DNA of 64,000 nucleotides from Chlorokybus atmophyticus (taxonomy: Eukaryota; Streptophyta; Chlorokybophyceae; Chlorokybales; Chlorokybaceae): positions 431,049-495,048 of the forward strand of contig RHPI01000810.1 of NCBI GenBank assembly GCA_009103225.1, in the 5' to 3' direction. The position numbers and the translations under genes are program-made. This document shows positions 34,801 through 46,926 of this stretch, in pieces. The first letter of the stretch is position 1; every line of letters begins with the position of its first letter. The notes beneath the pieces are model-generated. The model was not told the DNA's origin. It saw nothing but the letters and a program-made list of their open reading frames with translations, and made no database searches.

Positions 34801-37800
34801 TCCACTCACTATGTATACATCACCTTGTACACTTCATGGCGTTGTTATGCTTAACTTCGGTTTTTGAAACACTTGCCTGTCATAGGCTGAGTTAGATTCA
34901 GTACATAGATACTGCACACCTATTCGCCTTTGCTACTGGAGCTTTCATTGCTGCTACTCAGTCAGCAGCACTCATCCGTCCAGCCCCGGCTCAGATCTGT
35001 TGATGTGTACATTAATCGAATCTGTGCGTCTGTGCAGAGGCTGTCAACCCCAACTACGACTATGCAGACTATATGAGCTACAGCGAAACAAGTAAGCATA
35101 CGCACACCTAAGCTGCAAGAATGCTAGACTGTTGTTGTCATTTTGATATGTTGTTCTGCAGCACGCAGAAACCTTGCTCGTCTTGACGAGGACCGCATTG
35201 ATTATGAGCTGCTTGAGGAACTCGTCGCACATGTGGATGAAGCTCACCCCCCTGGTGCCATCTTAGTTTTCCTGCCAGGCATGGGAGAGATACGAGTGAG
35301 TTGAGTACATGCTGGCAGCAGGCTACTCTGTTGTCCCCTTCAAAACCTGCCAATTTCTGCTGTGTGTGCATCACAAAAGAGTCTGCCATGTGGTACGCAT
35401 GCAACGCTAGTAAAGAAGTTATCTTTCTGGCCAGGACTTGCATGAGCGACTGGCAGCGACTCGTCGATTTGGACAGGGCGCTGCCGCGCAGTGGCTTCTC
35501 CCTCTTCATTCCTCCCTTCCGCCAGAAGACCAGCGCCGAATCTTCCTCACCCCACCGCAAGGTTGCCAGCACTGCGTGCACTGCTCAGGCCTTTATGCCA
35601 CCCTTGTTTTCCTCCCTATAGGCGAACCCATTGTTGTGCAGGTGTTCGGAAGGTGGTCATAGCTACAAACATTGCGGAGACCAGCATCACAATCCCGGAT
35701 GTAGTGTATGTCATCGACAGGTGGGTACAACAGTCATGGTTGGTCAGCAAGTATGGCAGTTTTGTCTACTTCATGTGTACTCCACTGGTTGCGCGCACAG
35801 TGGCAAAGTCAAGGAGAATCGTTATGACCCGCATCGAGGCATGTCATCCCTTGTTGAAGCTTGGATATCTCAAGCATCCTCGCGCCAACGTAAAGGCCGC
35901 GCTGGTCGTGTGCAGCCAGGTACGTGACAACTTAGTTGCAAAGTGAACAATATACAGCTGTGCCGTTTGAGTTGTAGCAATACCGTTTCCTCGGCATGCA
36001 GGACAGTCCTTTGCACTGTACACCCGGAAGCGTGCCTCACAGCTCGCAGCATATCAACTTCCGGAGATCATGCGTGTGCCATTGGTTGAGGTATGCCTGC
36101 AGGCGAAGCTTCTGCGTATCGGCACGTCTGTTGGGGAACTTCTGGACAAAGCGGTGCAGCCGCCTAAACACGAGGCTGTGACATCCGCGTTGAAGACTCT
36201 CACAGAGGTGCAATGATCTCCCCACTACACTTGTGCATGTGCGTATCATTGCAATACGTCCAACAAGTGTGATCGTGATGCTGATGCAGCCTTGCTCGTT
36301 TGCTAGGTGGGTGCCATTGATGAACAGGAGCGCTTGACCCCACTGGGTCAGCACCTGGCAGCTCTCCCAGTGGACGTACACGCCGGGAAGCTTCTCATCT
36401 GCGCCGCATGCTTCGGATGCCTTGCGCCGGCGCTTACCATTGCCGCCTGCCTCAGCTACAAGACTCCCTTTGCAGGGGGTCTTGAGCAAAGGGACGCTGC
36501 CGACAGGGCCAGGTGTGCTGCGCGCGATGCATGCTCAACAGTTGTTGCGACTTGCAGACCTTGATCCCCTTCTGATAGGCAAGCGTTGGTGGCTTCAGCA
36601 TCGGCAGACCAGTCCAACGCAGACTTTGCACGTATTGCGCGCGGGCAGCAGTCAGACCACCTGGCTGCTGTTGCCGCCTTCTCTGGCTGGCAGGATGCGT
36701 ATGAGCGCGGTGGGAGGCGAAAGGCGGCTGACTTCTGCAGGTGCCTGCAGCTGCCAAGCATGGCAACATCTTGTTACAGTTGCAGAAATGTGTCTCCAAC
36801 TGTTCACCTGCATTCGCAGACAGCATTACCTCAGCTCGCAGACGCTGGAGATGTTAGCTGACATGCGGGGTCAGTTTGCCAGGCTGCTTGCGGACATGCA
36901 GTTTGTCATCCCTCCCAAGAATCTGCGGGTACGGCTTCGATTTTTCGTAGCATCCATTGCAAAGTGCGTTATGTACACTATGCGTACAACTAGTAATGGT
37001 TACGCAGAATGTACGAGATACCGCCTGGGTTGATAAGCCTGCACAGCCCTGGAACGCAAATGCGCATCGACCTGAAGTCATCAAGGTGGATAATTTCGTA
37101 TGCATGCCACATGCTTAACAGGTTGTGTCCCAACTTCTTGTTACAGCTTCTGTTGTGCACAGGCGGTGCTTTGCGCAGGGCTGTATCCCCATGTTGCGAC
37201 CATTGTCATGGATGCTGCCTATTCAACCAAGCGCCCGCGCTGGACAGATGGCCGTCAAGACGTGGCTATCCATCCCTCTTCTGTGTTGCATGCTGTTGAC
37301 AACTTTGCCTTGCCGTTCCTGGTGTTTCATGAAAAGGTCATTGCATGCCCTGGAGTTTTTCACTAAGCATACAGAGACACATGGGCCCTCGCTTACACCA
37401 TGTATTTAGGTCCGCACAGCAAGGGTGTACTTGCGAGAGGTTTCGGTGGTGTCACCCTACGCTCTGCTTTTGTTTGGGGGTGCCATTGCCGTGCGACATG
37501 AGAGCGGAGAGATCCTCATTGATGGCTGGCTACGGTTCAAAGCCCCAGCGCAGATCGCCGTGTTGTTCAAGGAGTTACGGCGGGCAATAAACTCTGTCCT
37601 GAGTGACAAAATCAGAAGGCCAGAGGTATGCATGCCTTCTGTACAGTTGCAGTTTTTCTCATGCTGCTTACAACGCGTAAGCATCTTGCTGGTTGTTCTC
37701 TTACAGAATGGTTACTGTGCAGCTGGATGTTTCTGCCGCTGGCAGCAAGGTTGTCGCAACCATAGTTCAACTGCTGGCGGATGAGCACAGGGCGGACTGA
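28818..37800 (+). CDS. DEAH-box RNA helicase, DHX29 / plant DExH7 type
   Basis: The relative DHX29 binds 40S subunits and unwinds structured 5' leaders during scanning. About 35 exons give about 1470 aa; the first is 28818-28866, the ATPase core runs from 32856-32978 to 36002-36207, and the last is 37707-37800. A basic start is followed by a UBA-like segment (about 70-95), the [14 protein letters not shown] block seen in DHX29, acidic linkers, then motif [10 protein letters not shown] (about 648), motif II DEVH (about 752), SAT (about 795), [13 protein letters not shown] (motif V) and QRKGRAGR (motif VI, about 1048). HA2 and OB-fold regions follow. The last junction does not close with GT-AG: a GC donor at 37619 with acceptor 37706 keeps frame, whereas the GT donor at 37626 shifts it by one base. 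That could be a base error. Otherwise it looks intact. Confidence 0.93.
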
Positions 37801-39490
37801 AGCGCGGGTCAGTTCAAACAGCCCCAGCAAGCGCGGATGCTATGCAATATCTGAACGACAATGGGACGCGGTGGCCTGGCTTGCTGGCACAAGCTGTATG
37901 CTGCTGCACAAATAATAAGTCCTGCCAGTTTGTGTTGAGGCAATGCATTAGCACATCACTCTGCATGATTGCAGTCGAGTTCCTGGCCGTCTTGCCCGGC
38001 CATGTTTATTGCCATTGGACTGTGAGGTGACTATCCCTTGCTGCTGAAGCGGCATGGTCAATGCCTCGGTGGCAAGGGAACACTGCGATGATACTGGATA
38101 CAATAAGGATAACATATGACACACAACACCATGAATGTGGTTTCAGTGACATCAGTAACTAGAGTCTGGCAGCCCAGTCTACTAAAGTCTAATGCTGATG
38201 CTAATGCGTGCTGTTGAAAAGGAATGCGTATGCTCACAAGTACCAAGCTCCGCAGCAGTGCCTTGCCAATAGGCATAGCAGTTCATTCAAATCTAGCACT
38301 AGGCAGCTACCGAATTACATGAAGCATACAGATCAATTGGCAACATGGTGGTGGTAGGGATGTAAAGGCCATCACAACCAATTCTGATTGCGTGCCACTC
38401 TCGATTGCCATCTCATTTTGCTCACGACACTGGGCTCTCTGCAGTTTGTTGGCAACAACCATTGCCAGTGGAAGGAGAACAGACCGCACACACAGGCGGA
38501 ATCAATGCCTGAAAGGCACAGGTATACCGCACATGGAAAATTGAAAGAATTCATAGTCCGCATTCGGTAGACAACGGGCATCTTTGTTACACCCATCCAG
38601 GGCTGGCACCATCGCGACACGATGTTGGCTCGGAGGTCATTGGAACCCTGATGGGAATTGTGACGCCGGCCCAAGCTAGATATGCTTATACCACACTTGA
38701 GTGACGACAATGTAACTCTTGCTATGACTCAACACTCGCACAGCATTGCATAATTTCTACACTTGCCCACACACATGTCAACCTTAACCTGTGCAATGCT
38801 TATGTGCTTACGCTTGTGTGCTGCACTCTTCCAACATCACAAGACTTACAAGACTCACACTAGGCTCACAATAAGTTACTCTCAACTTGTGCAAGACTAC
38901 TAGTGTGTTACATCAATCGCAATAGAGATTGGAACAAGTACACCAAGTAGCTTGTTGAAATCTTGTAGCCTTTTTCGCTTGGCACCCCTTAAATGATCTT
39001 CCCAAACACCCCACTTGTGGAGCCTTCCCTTGGATGCACGCACCCGCACAATACCTCGAAACCCTTTAGCTTGTTATTGTTTTTACTGGTGAGCACTTGC
39101 TCACATTCATATAAGCCTTAGTCAAATGAGTTCCATAATGTTAAACTTGTAATCATTGTTGACTAACTCTTTGAATTCTTGCAAGGGAGTTATAGCTCTA
39201 TGGTGCCACGTTTGGACCACACACGCACTGGCGTGTGGCGATCAACCTACCTCTCATGACCTCACGACCTCCTGGGCATGTGCTTGCCAAGCACCAGTGG
39301 TTGACAACGCCTCTCCGTTGTGTAACCTCTATTTCACATGGATAGTGAGAGTTACAACTCCCAACCATGTGCTCACACTTGTTGCTTGGCGTATACACAC
39401 ACACACCAAGTTGTATCGCAAGCCTTTCTCTTGAGATAGCCAAGTTCAAACCCACAATGTATGTACCGTTGCATACATCTGTTTTAGGGC
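37801..39490. other. Spacer, no gene recognised
   Basis: The region holds the 3' side of the helicase gene and then CA-rich sequence (38740-38900, 39400). Short frames show no domain. TGTAAC at 38711 and GTTACA ending at 39831 resemble LTR ends, but the flanking pentamers differ. Confidence 0.45.
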
Positions 39491-39640
39491 TTTCCCGACC
39501 GTCAGATCTAGCTAGCGGCCTCACGTGACGCGAGTGCGTCCGCGATGGAGCCGCGATGGAGGCGCGACCGCGACGCGGCAGCATTTGCCGCGAAGCGCCC
39601 TCCTTTAGGGCCTTGTCAATGAAGGCCCTCACTACCTTAG
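39491..39640. repeat. GC-rich island with two short hairpins
   Basis: A CpG-rich patch with GCGATGGAG repeats (39540-39565) interrupts AT-richer DNA. It contains GCGGCA...TGCCGC (39575-39591) and AGGGCCTT...AAGGCCCT (39607-39629), both perfect stems. No coding frame is conserved. Confidence 0.4.
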
Positions 39641-40370
39641 TCGTGGGTTGGTACGTTATCATGAAGTAATGTACCAAGTCTTGCTAGTATGCAAGCACTC
39701 ATTTGAGCCATGTTTAATGACAGATCATACTATGTGCACATGCACATACTTAGTGCCATTGTTGTCTATTTCATGAACAATTAAAGAACATTTTGCCTTA
39801 TAATCAATGCTAATTAAATACACTTGTTACAGGAATGTCGTGCTGCTTGAAAAATGATGAGAGGTTCCAAGTCATCCCCGAGCCAGCGGCAATCAGGAAT
39901 GTGCGTAGTCGCGTTGCAGTGGAGGACCCTGCCTGAGACAAGCCCACAGCTCCATGTGGCATGATTGAACTCTGCAGACCGAAGAGGCGGCGCACAATTG
40001 ACATCGCACTTGGAGCCGGATACACCACACCTGAATGGGCCCCTCTTGAGCAGCTCTAAGTGGCCCACATGGGCTCTTTAGGGCGGAGGAGTTTTGCAAG
40101 GCGGTCCAAAGCCGGGTGCTCTTCGTCCACGTACTTGGTAAGTTCCGGCTAGCACGATCATTGCTAAACGCCGTGGCCAGCGCGTCAATATCAACAATCA
40201 TGGCAATGCTGATTTTGCAACAAGCCGACAGTTTAGGCACAGGAAGAAACTGGCAACGACGATGCGCTGGAAGCAATTAAACGCCATGGGCAGGGCGAGC
40301 ATCACGAGCTCGGCAGCAAACACAGCTTACGGGACAAAGATAAACGCCGTCACACTGGAGAGGCTTTACA
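39641..40370. other. Spacer; unassigned frames on the minus strand
   Basis: Minus-strand frames at 39814-40068 and 39893-40276 are Cys- and Arg-rich without a recognised family. One short minus-strand peptide, YVDEEHPALDRLAKLL (about 40090-40140), looks protein-like and could be a further exon of the glycosyltransferase or another relic. Not assignable. Confidence 0.3.
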
Positions 40371-41494
40371 AGCAAGCTAGGCTAGACCCGGAGCGCAGGA
40401 GAGAACGCCCCCAGCCAGGAAGTGGGTGCCCGGTAGTTGGGACGATCCAGAGAGGTGCAAGGAATGCAAAATCCAGCGCGAAGGCCAACGGCTTTGCCTA
40501 GTGGGGAAGGAGTAGCGAGACTGACCTGCACCATGCCCACCGCTGCCCGCGAAACCTTGCATGCTAGAGCGACTGCTAGCAATGCAAGCACCACTAACCC
40601 TACCGCTCCGACCACCGCCGCAGGCAGTTTTGCTGAGTACCCCACCAGTGCTCTTCGCGTCTCATGCCATTGATACGGCAGCTGCAAAGAGCAACAAAAG
40701 ACGGCTCAGCCCCAGAGACAACACGCATATGCAGACTCTAGTTACCACGCATGCAAGTACAAGTGAGTATTACGGACAAATCAACCCATGCAAGCGCGAC
40801 GAAGCACGATGCCATTGATTTGAATGACATTCTCTGTGCAATGGTGTGAAATCAAAAAGCAAGTGAGGAACAAGTGCAATGCCGGGCAATTCATTCGGCA
40901 GTTCTTATTGTTGTCTTGTTCAACTGTGTGCATATAGCAAGGGAGACAGAGAGCATACCTGGAGAAAGGGAGCGCTCCACTAGTATCACGGCTTGAGCTG
41001 CGACATGCCGGGGAAGGTGATGACGGACTTGGCGGAGCAAGGGACCTCCCACTGCAAGCGCTGGTAGTAGTACAATTGGTCCATCTCATAGCCGAAAGGC
41101 AAGCGAAACAGCCCATGGAGCCTGCGGAGGCGCGTCGGGGTTGTAGAGCGGCGCTTTAAGCAAGCTCGCAAAGTAAGAGTTAAAGAAGCCTTGGTCGCCA
41201 CCGTTGTAAGATTTGAGCGCATGCGCGAGCGCTTACATGTCGGTGAGGGTGTTATTCATGGGCACGAGGACCACGAGCCCCGTGTAGAATGTGCATGGGT
41301 TGATAAAGAATGCGCAAAAGTCCCCGCACTTAAACAAATTGTCCATGTTCCCTTGAACAGATTGTCCGCATCCAGCAGCACCACCCTTTTGTACTCTGTC
41401 AACCCCCACGACTATAACTGCAGCAACAAACACCCAGCAATCCAACTCATCAATGCTTCCGATACGCAAGTGAACAGAGGCAAAATGTGACAAC

Positions 41495-42525
41495 AGATTG
41501 CAGTGCGCAAACATCTACAGGCTCTTTAATGACGGAATGATAAAATGTAAGCATGTGCGCGAGCGCACGCACGCATGCGTGGTATGTGAATGAATACCAG
41601 AGGCAGAATGCATCAATAGACTGCAGCTGTGACGATGCTCGTGCCTTGTCACCTGTGAGTTAGTCCAATCAACAACCCTCTCACGAAGACACGGTATTCA
41701 CACCGAAACCTTGCCCTTTCTGCCAAGCACACACGCGCGCCCCGCCGCTCGCGCACGCGCATGCGCTCGAAGCTACACAGCGACTTGTGTAGCGCCTTTA
41801 ATCGTCACACAAGCAAGCACACACTAGTGGACACACGCTAGCAACCCTTTCTAACCACCACCAAGCTTGCACACAAGAAACTAGGGAGCTAAAGGTTGTA
41901 TTGCACATTGTAGAATGCCGCTTTTATACCTACCAGTCTGCACATGCTACTGTCTAGACAATTCCCGTGCTACACAAAACTAGATGCTAAGATGTCATTG
42001 CAGAACCTTGTAGTATACTTCTAGATCTTTCTTACGCATCAAAGATCTTCTGATTAAGTGCTCATATGGTCAAGTTATACTACTTGGCGCCAGGCCCTTC
42101 CAGAAATCTGGTCGAGCCCTTCTCAACTGGCCCTCCGTTTTCTGACACCTTCCGGACTGGTCCTGGGCCCCCGGTCGATATCCGCGGCAGACTCACAACT
42201 CACCGATATCTGCCATAAGTCATAAAAACGTGGTGCTTGATAAATGGGCCAAAAAAGATTCAGAAATCATGAAACTTAGCCTCGACTATTACAGCAGTGT
42301 GCAAATTCCTTCACACTCTTAAATGACAGAATGATGTAATATACGCATGCATGTGCGCGCGCGCGCACGCAGCATGTGTGGTATGCGAGTGAACACCAGA
42401 AGCCAAATGTAACAATAGTACTACTGTGTGCAAACATCTTCAGGCTATTGAATGAAAGAATGACAGAATGTACGCATACGTGCACGCGCAAGTGCGCGTA
42501 TGGACGTGAGAAAGAGAGAGAGAAC
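41495..42525. repeat. Intronic minisatellite, about 128-bp unit, split by solo LTR B
   Basis: Three imperfect units begin GTGCGCAAACATC (about 41495), GTGTGCAAATTCC (about 42297) and GTGTGCAAACATC (about 42425). Each continues with an AATGACAGAATG-like block and an alternating CG/GCGC purine-pyrimidine tract. The solo LTR at 41628-42293 sits exactly between the first and second units. All lie in the intron of the GT8 pseudogene. Confidence 0.65.
41628..42293. mobile_element. Solo LTR, copy B (666 bp)
   Basis: Colinear with copy A from TGTGACGATG to ATTACA. The flanks are GCAGC (41623-41627) and GCAGT (42294-42298), a 5-bp target duplication with one mismatch. The mismatched duplication and the changes relative to copy A suggest an older insertion than copy A. 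It has no internal region. Confidence 0.85.
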
Positions 42526-43735
42526 CGCACCTTGTTCACAGTGTGTACAAAGCGGGGTCCGTAGCGCTGCTATTTAACATAGGGATTGGAAGCATTCTCC
42601 ACTTCAACAACGCGGACTTTGTCCTCAAGCGTCAGCACCTCCCTTCACTTTACGGGAAAGTTGAGGCTTACCAGGGCCACCAGGTCTTGCTGCGTCCCAA
42701 ACGACCTCAAGCTATTAAACATCACCCTCGTGGCCATGAAAAACTCGTAGTCTCGGGGCGTCCAAGCGAAGAACATGGCCGCATAGGCATTCTCGATATT
42801 CGCTCTCCTCAGCGTCTTGTAAGAGGAGGAGGAGGAGGATGACAGCGTTGGAGAAGCTTAGCTCTTTGCCCCCACCTCGACTGCCTCTGCGGGTTGGCCG
42901 CACCAGCAGCATAGTAGCAGCATGCGGCATGCGGGCATGCATTATTAGACATAGCATACGCGTATGTGCGGACATGACTTAAAAGCAGATATTGCATCCG
43001 GTAGTAATATAAGCAGAATATGCGTGCACATCATGTTGTTACACAGGTGATATTCACCCTTCTTGCAAGGCCCAACCGTTAGGAAACTGCCCCTCCCCCG
43101 AAAATAGGGTCATTTCGCACCGCGCGCCACTAGCAGTATACAACTTGGTGACGCGGTAGTGCGATGTAGCCTCAACACGGGGCAAGGGCATTGTTCTGTT
43201 CTGGCAGTGGGGCCCTTAAATTACGCGCATTTCCCAAGAATTCATTATGTAGCATGTCGTACGGGTATATGTCACCGGTAGAAATGGGTTTCGGCAAATC
43301 AAGTTGGATCCGCAACTTTGTAATGGACGAAGCCGGACACTATTTGCGGATCGACAATCTTACGGCGGATCCATATATATGTTGTAGCTGCAGCAGGAAT
43401 ATTGCGACTTGTCACAAACGGCAATCCGCCGGTGACGATCGTAAGTACCGAATCCTAAACAACGTTGAGGACTCGGTGTTTATGTAATGAGGGGTTCAGG
43501 CCGTGAGAAAGACTTGTGTAAGTCGCAACAACAGTTGTGACCAATTCATTAACAATGCGTCTGTACTCCCTAACGCAATTAAGGACTCGACATTAACATT
43601 GAAATGCATTCATGTTGCATGCTAAAGCTGTACACATTATCATTGAGATTGTGACCGCTTCCATTATTACAAACCATAATGATTTGCGACCTCATTATTG
43701 CCAAATTGCCGGTTCAATTCCGCGGCCTGTTCATG

Positions 43736-43769
43736 GCTTGCCCCGCGGCCTGCTAGTCGCGGGGCAAGC
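43736..43769. repeat. GC-rich perfect hairpin, 12-bp stem
   Basis: GCTTGCCCCGCG (43736-43747) pairs perfectly with CGCGGGGCAAGC (43758-43769) around a 10-nt loop. The surrounding DNA is AT-rich. A GGTTCAATTCC stretch 20 bp upstream looks like a tRNA T-arm, but no tRNA fold could be completed. Confidence 0.6.
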
Positions 43770-44023
43770 AAGTAGAAGCTTCGACTTGCATGTATAATCA
43801 TTGATAAACCGTGGTAGCACATGAGGTAAACATGTAAAGACTTGACCCCAACTCCGCAAACAACCTTGCGCCAGCAGGTGACGCGGGGCGCATAATGCAA
43901 ACATCTGCTGGTAATGTCGCGCTGTGATTGGACGGAACGGCAAGTCAAACAAAGTCTCCCTCCCCAAGTCAGCTTTATGTTGGTAAATTCCACCTTCACC
44001 TACATATTTTTGATACAAGTGGT

Positions 44024-44151
44024 ACATATATATAGATATCGCGATATATATACACATGTACATACAAATATATATACATGTATATATATGTATACATATG
44101 TATATGTATATGTATATATATATATATATGTATATATATTTATATACATGT
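44024..44151. repeat. TA/GTATA microsatellite
   Basis: About 128 bp made almost entirely of TATATA, TACATG and TATGTA steps. Both strands translate as Tyr/Ile repeats, which are artefacts. Confidence 0.85.
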
Positions 44152-45034
44152 GCCGGTAGTGCCGTTGTATGCAGCTGTTGGTGCATGCGTGATGCATGCA
44201 TTGCGGCACGTGAGACAATTGAGGCAGCCGCTGTAAAGCTTATATTGTTGCAAACACATTGCGGAATGTCTTATGTCGTCGTTATCTAGCCGGTCAATGT
44301 TTAGGTGTATGCTGTTGCTTACCAACCCAACAAGCTCTTCTGCGCAGGTTCGAAACTCGGCGATGAAAATACGAAAACCCATGTGCTGTGGCTCTTTTAG
44401 TTTTTCGCATAACATTTCTGGTTAGATCACGCATTAAAATTTTATAGATCCCCTTAATACATGATCTAACCAATTAGTTCAGGATGTGGCCATTATTAAG
44501 TTCAAGAAAAGACGGATACCGAACTTAATGCACACCAGCTAGTGGACCTTAATGGCAGCTCGATACCAAACAAAGTTGTGGCTACAGCAGCAAAAAGTGC
44601 AAAACTGGATATGTTGCTTGCATATGGATCCCTAATTAAGTTATAGCTAGATCTCCATTCAAATTGTGGGCAAGGCCGAACTGTTGGGGGGCCATTTCTA
44701 TCAGTGATGTGCGCATGCATTCAAAGTTTTAATCGCATGGTGCTATTATGAGCAGCAGGCCAAAAATGTAGCAGCCAGCAGCGCTCGCTGGAGGGAGAGA
44801 CGGAGGTGGATGCCTCCCTCTTTGCTTGCCCCCGCCTGACCGCCCCTCCTCCTAGGCCTTTTCCCCCTTCCTCCGCCTTCCTGCTTGCTGTCTCGCTCTC
44901 TCTGTCCCTTACGCCGCCATCGCGAGGTCAATGCCGCTTCCCCAACACAATGACGAGGCTTTGTCACCACCTCCCTCCTATCCTCCTTCTCCCTCCTCTC
45001 CGTCCTGCTCCTCCTCCTCCTTCTTCTCCTTCGT

Positions 45035-45105
45035 CTTGAACACATCAACCGCCCTGGCATTCGTCGCCAACTTGAACACATCAACCGCCCTGGCATTCGT
45101 CGCCA
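45035..45105. repeat. Tandem duplication, 36-bp unit, two copies
   Basis: CTTGAACACATCAACCGCC begins at 45035 and again at 45071. The copies are identical over 35 bases. Low-complexity CT-rich sequence precedes them. Confidence 0.8.
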
Positions 45106-46890
45106 TCCAAAAGAACCATCTCGGCACAGTCCACCAATTAGGGTGTGCACTAAAGCAAAGTCCACATGCATAATATCTCTGATGTGCTGCAATATAAAGC
45201 ACATATGTTGCGATATGAAGCACATATGGCTAGCAACCTGCAGTTAAGTGTTATAAACTTAGTATTCAACGTAGCGTTTACGCCACGATACGTGCTAAGA
45301 TATGCAGTAAGTAATGCCAAGGTTACAACCATTAAAATAATGCTAACCTTAATTACCTTAACGTTAAGATTCAATCAAATCGAAAATCGCATCGTTAGGC
45401 CACCATTTGGTCGCGCATGAATTTGATCAAATGGGATCGCAACGGCGACAACAGCCGTTGCTGAAAAAGGCAGAGGACTGGCCAATCATAGCAGAGATGC
45501 ATAGAAGATGCTAAAAACTATTTCAGCGGCAACTGCTTACCAACGGTGACTTAAAATCGCTAGGGATTTGGTGCAATTGCAGCACAATCAATGGTTAGAA
45601 TTGCCGCGTTTTTGGTGGTACGAGGTCGGGGCAGGCCCCATACCTTAAAGACATGCCGCCACTACTCACCCTCGTTCAAACTGATCCACTCTACCGTTTC
45701 ACGCTAATTGATTACACGCTATGGTTACAACGTCATCAAACATGGTCAACAGCTCAATAACGACATGCGCATTGCTTGCACATGCATGCATAGCTTATTA
45801 TACACATGTGTACTTGCATTCACACGCAAAGTTTTCATCACACAACATCACATAAATTGCATAGACTCAACCGTTATATATATAACTCGTTAAAAGCTTA
45901 AGTGAAAATTTGTTTAGTTAGCCTCAATAGTATAGACATCATTTACTCTAGCACAACTTATCACTTGTGTCGTAAGCTATGAATGCGTTCTGCAAAGTTT
46001 TGTTATCAATGATTATTGATATCAGCTCGTGTTATGTCATTATAACTTTATTGATGACATTATGTGGGCAATTACAATATAAGTAACAAGCATTTGTAGA
46101 TCATGACGCGCTTTGCTTATTTTAAATACTCAAAAGGTAATCAGGTAGCCGCTAAGCTGTGGTTACAGCTTTAATTACTATTATATGATATAATATTGTA
46201 ATAATAAGTACAAACCGTGATTTACTATCATTATTTTGTAGAGCTTCACCATTCAAACATCCCGGCAAGCGTATGATATTCTCTTTGCAAAAGCCTGATA
46301 AACAACACTCATTTATTTGTACATGTATACACAGTTGCAAAACATTTCGTAAAACATGTGTAACTTATACACAATATCGTATATATACACAACATCAATA
46401 ACAAGTTTATCACATTATTATATATTATTGTATATGGCATGCAACATCTTTGCATGTGTCTAACTCCTACCGTTACGTGGTTTGTAAGTGGCAAACACAC
46501 CCATAAGAAATGAGTAACATCAAGCATGTCTGTTCCTTTCTTTGCATATTGTTTATAATATGGTAAAGCTTGTAGAGGCTGAATGCGCTCTCTTTTTACA
46601 TTGAATGCATCATAATAACTGCACACTATATATAAACTTTGAGCCTAGCGCAATGGCAAAGATTGTATTTAAGTTTGTTACATGCATGGTTTGTTTACAT
46701 CATTATACGTGCGACAATCTGCTACTATACCCCGTAATTGCGAGAGCATTGTAATGCTCACTCCATGTCGCTGATAGCCCTTCAAAAGCATCATGTAAAT
46801 GATGCGATATATGGCACATGGTATTAACTTTATCTCGCACTACTCAGTAATGCAGCATTTGTCGTCATTGAGTCGAGCTTTCGAACTTCG

Positions 46891-46926
46891 TGCTGATCTT
46901 TACCCACCCATGGGTCAAGATCAGCA
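46891..46926. repeat. Foldback of 36 nt in AT-rich spacer
   Basis: TGCTGATCTT (46891-46900) pairs with AAGATCAGCA (46917-46926). After one T/C mismatch, ACCCA pairs with TGGGT around a CCCA loop. Fifteen of 16 stem positions match. Confidence 0.6.

Larger units (their letters stand above)
40371..42815 (-). pseudogene. Decayed family-8 glycosyltransferase (glycogenin-like) with C-terminal membrane segment
   Basis: Exon A (42531-42815) reads RDYEFFMATRVMFNSLRS and DLVALVSLNFPV, typical of GT8 N-termini. Exon B (40959-41417) continues with YKRVVLLDADN, whose DAD is the metal-binding DxD motif, then INPCTFYTGLVV, YNGGDQGFFNSYF, LPFGYEMDQLYYY and VITFPG. Exon C (40556-40681) adds WHETRR and a hydrophobic membrane span, and a possible exon D (about 40371-40481) follows. 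GT8 enzymes transfer sugars from UDP-sugars; forms with C-terminal membrane spans act in the secretory pathway. Lesions: in-frame stops at about 42643 (TGA for an expected Trp), about 42570, about 41413 (TAG for an expected Tyr), and two near 40980 (for Trp); a frameshift just after the DxD block. The A-B intron carries a solo LTR. The upstream start is not found. Alternative reading: recoding, which is unlikely. Confidence 0.82.

Noticed and set aside
38711-39831. TGTAAC...GTTACA ends resembling a 1.1-kb LTR
   Set aside because: The flanking pentamers (GACAA and GGAAT) do not match and no second copy is visible in the window.
43705-43770. Possible tRNA gene suggested by GGTTCAATTCC
   Set aside because: No acceptor stem, D-arm or anticodon arm could be built around it.
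43914-44289. Tyr/Ile-rich open frames on both strands
   Set aside because: They are produced by the TA/GTATA microsatellite.
44746-45225. 159-aa Arg/Ser-rich minus-strand frame
   Set aside because: It is a low-complexity CT/GA tract with a 36-bp duplication and has no conserved composition or splice context.
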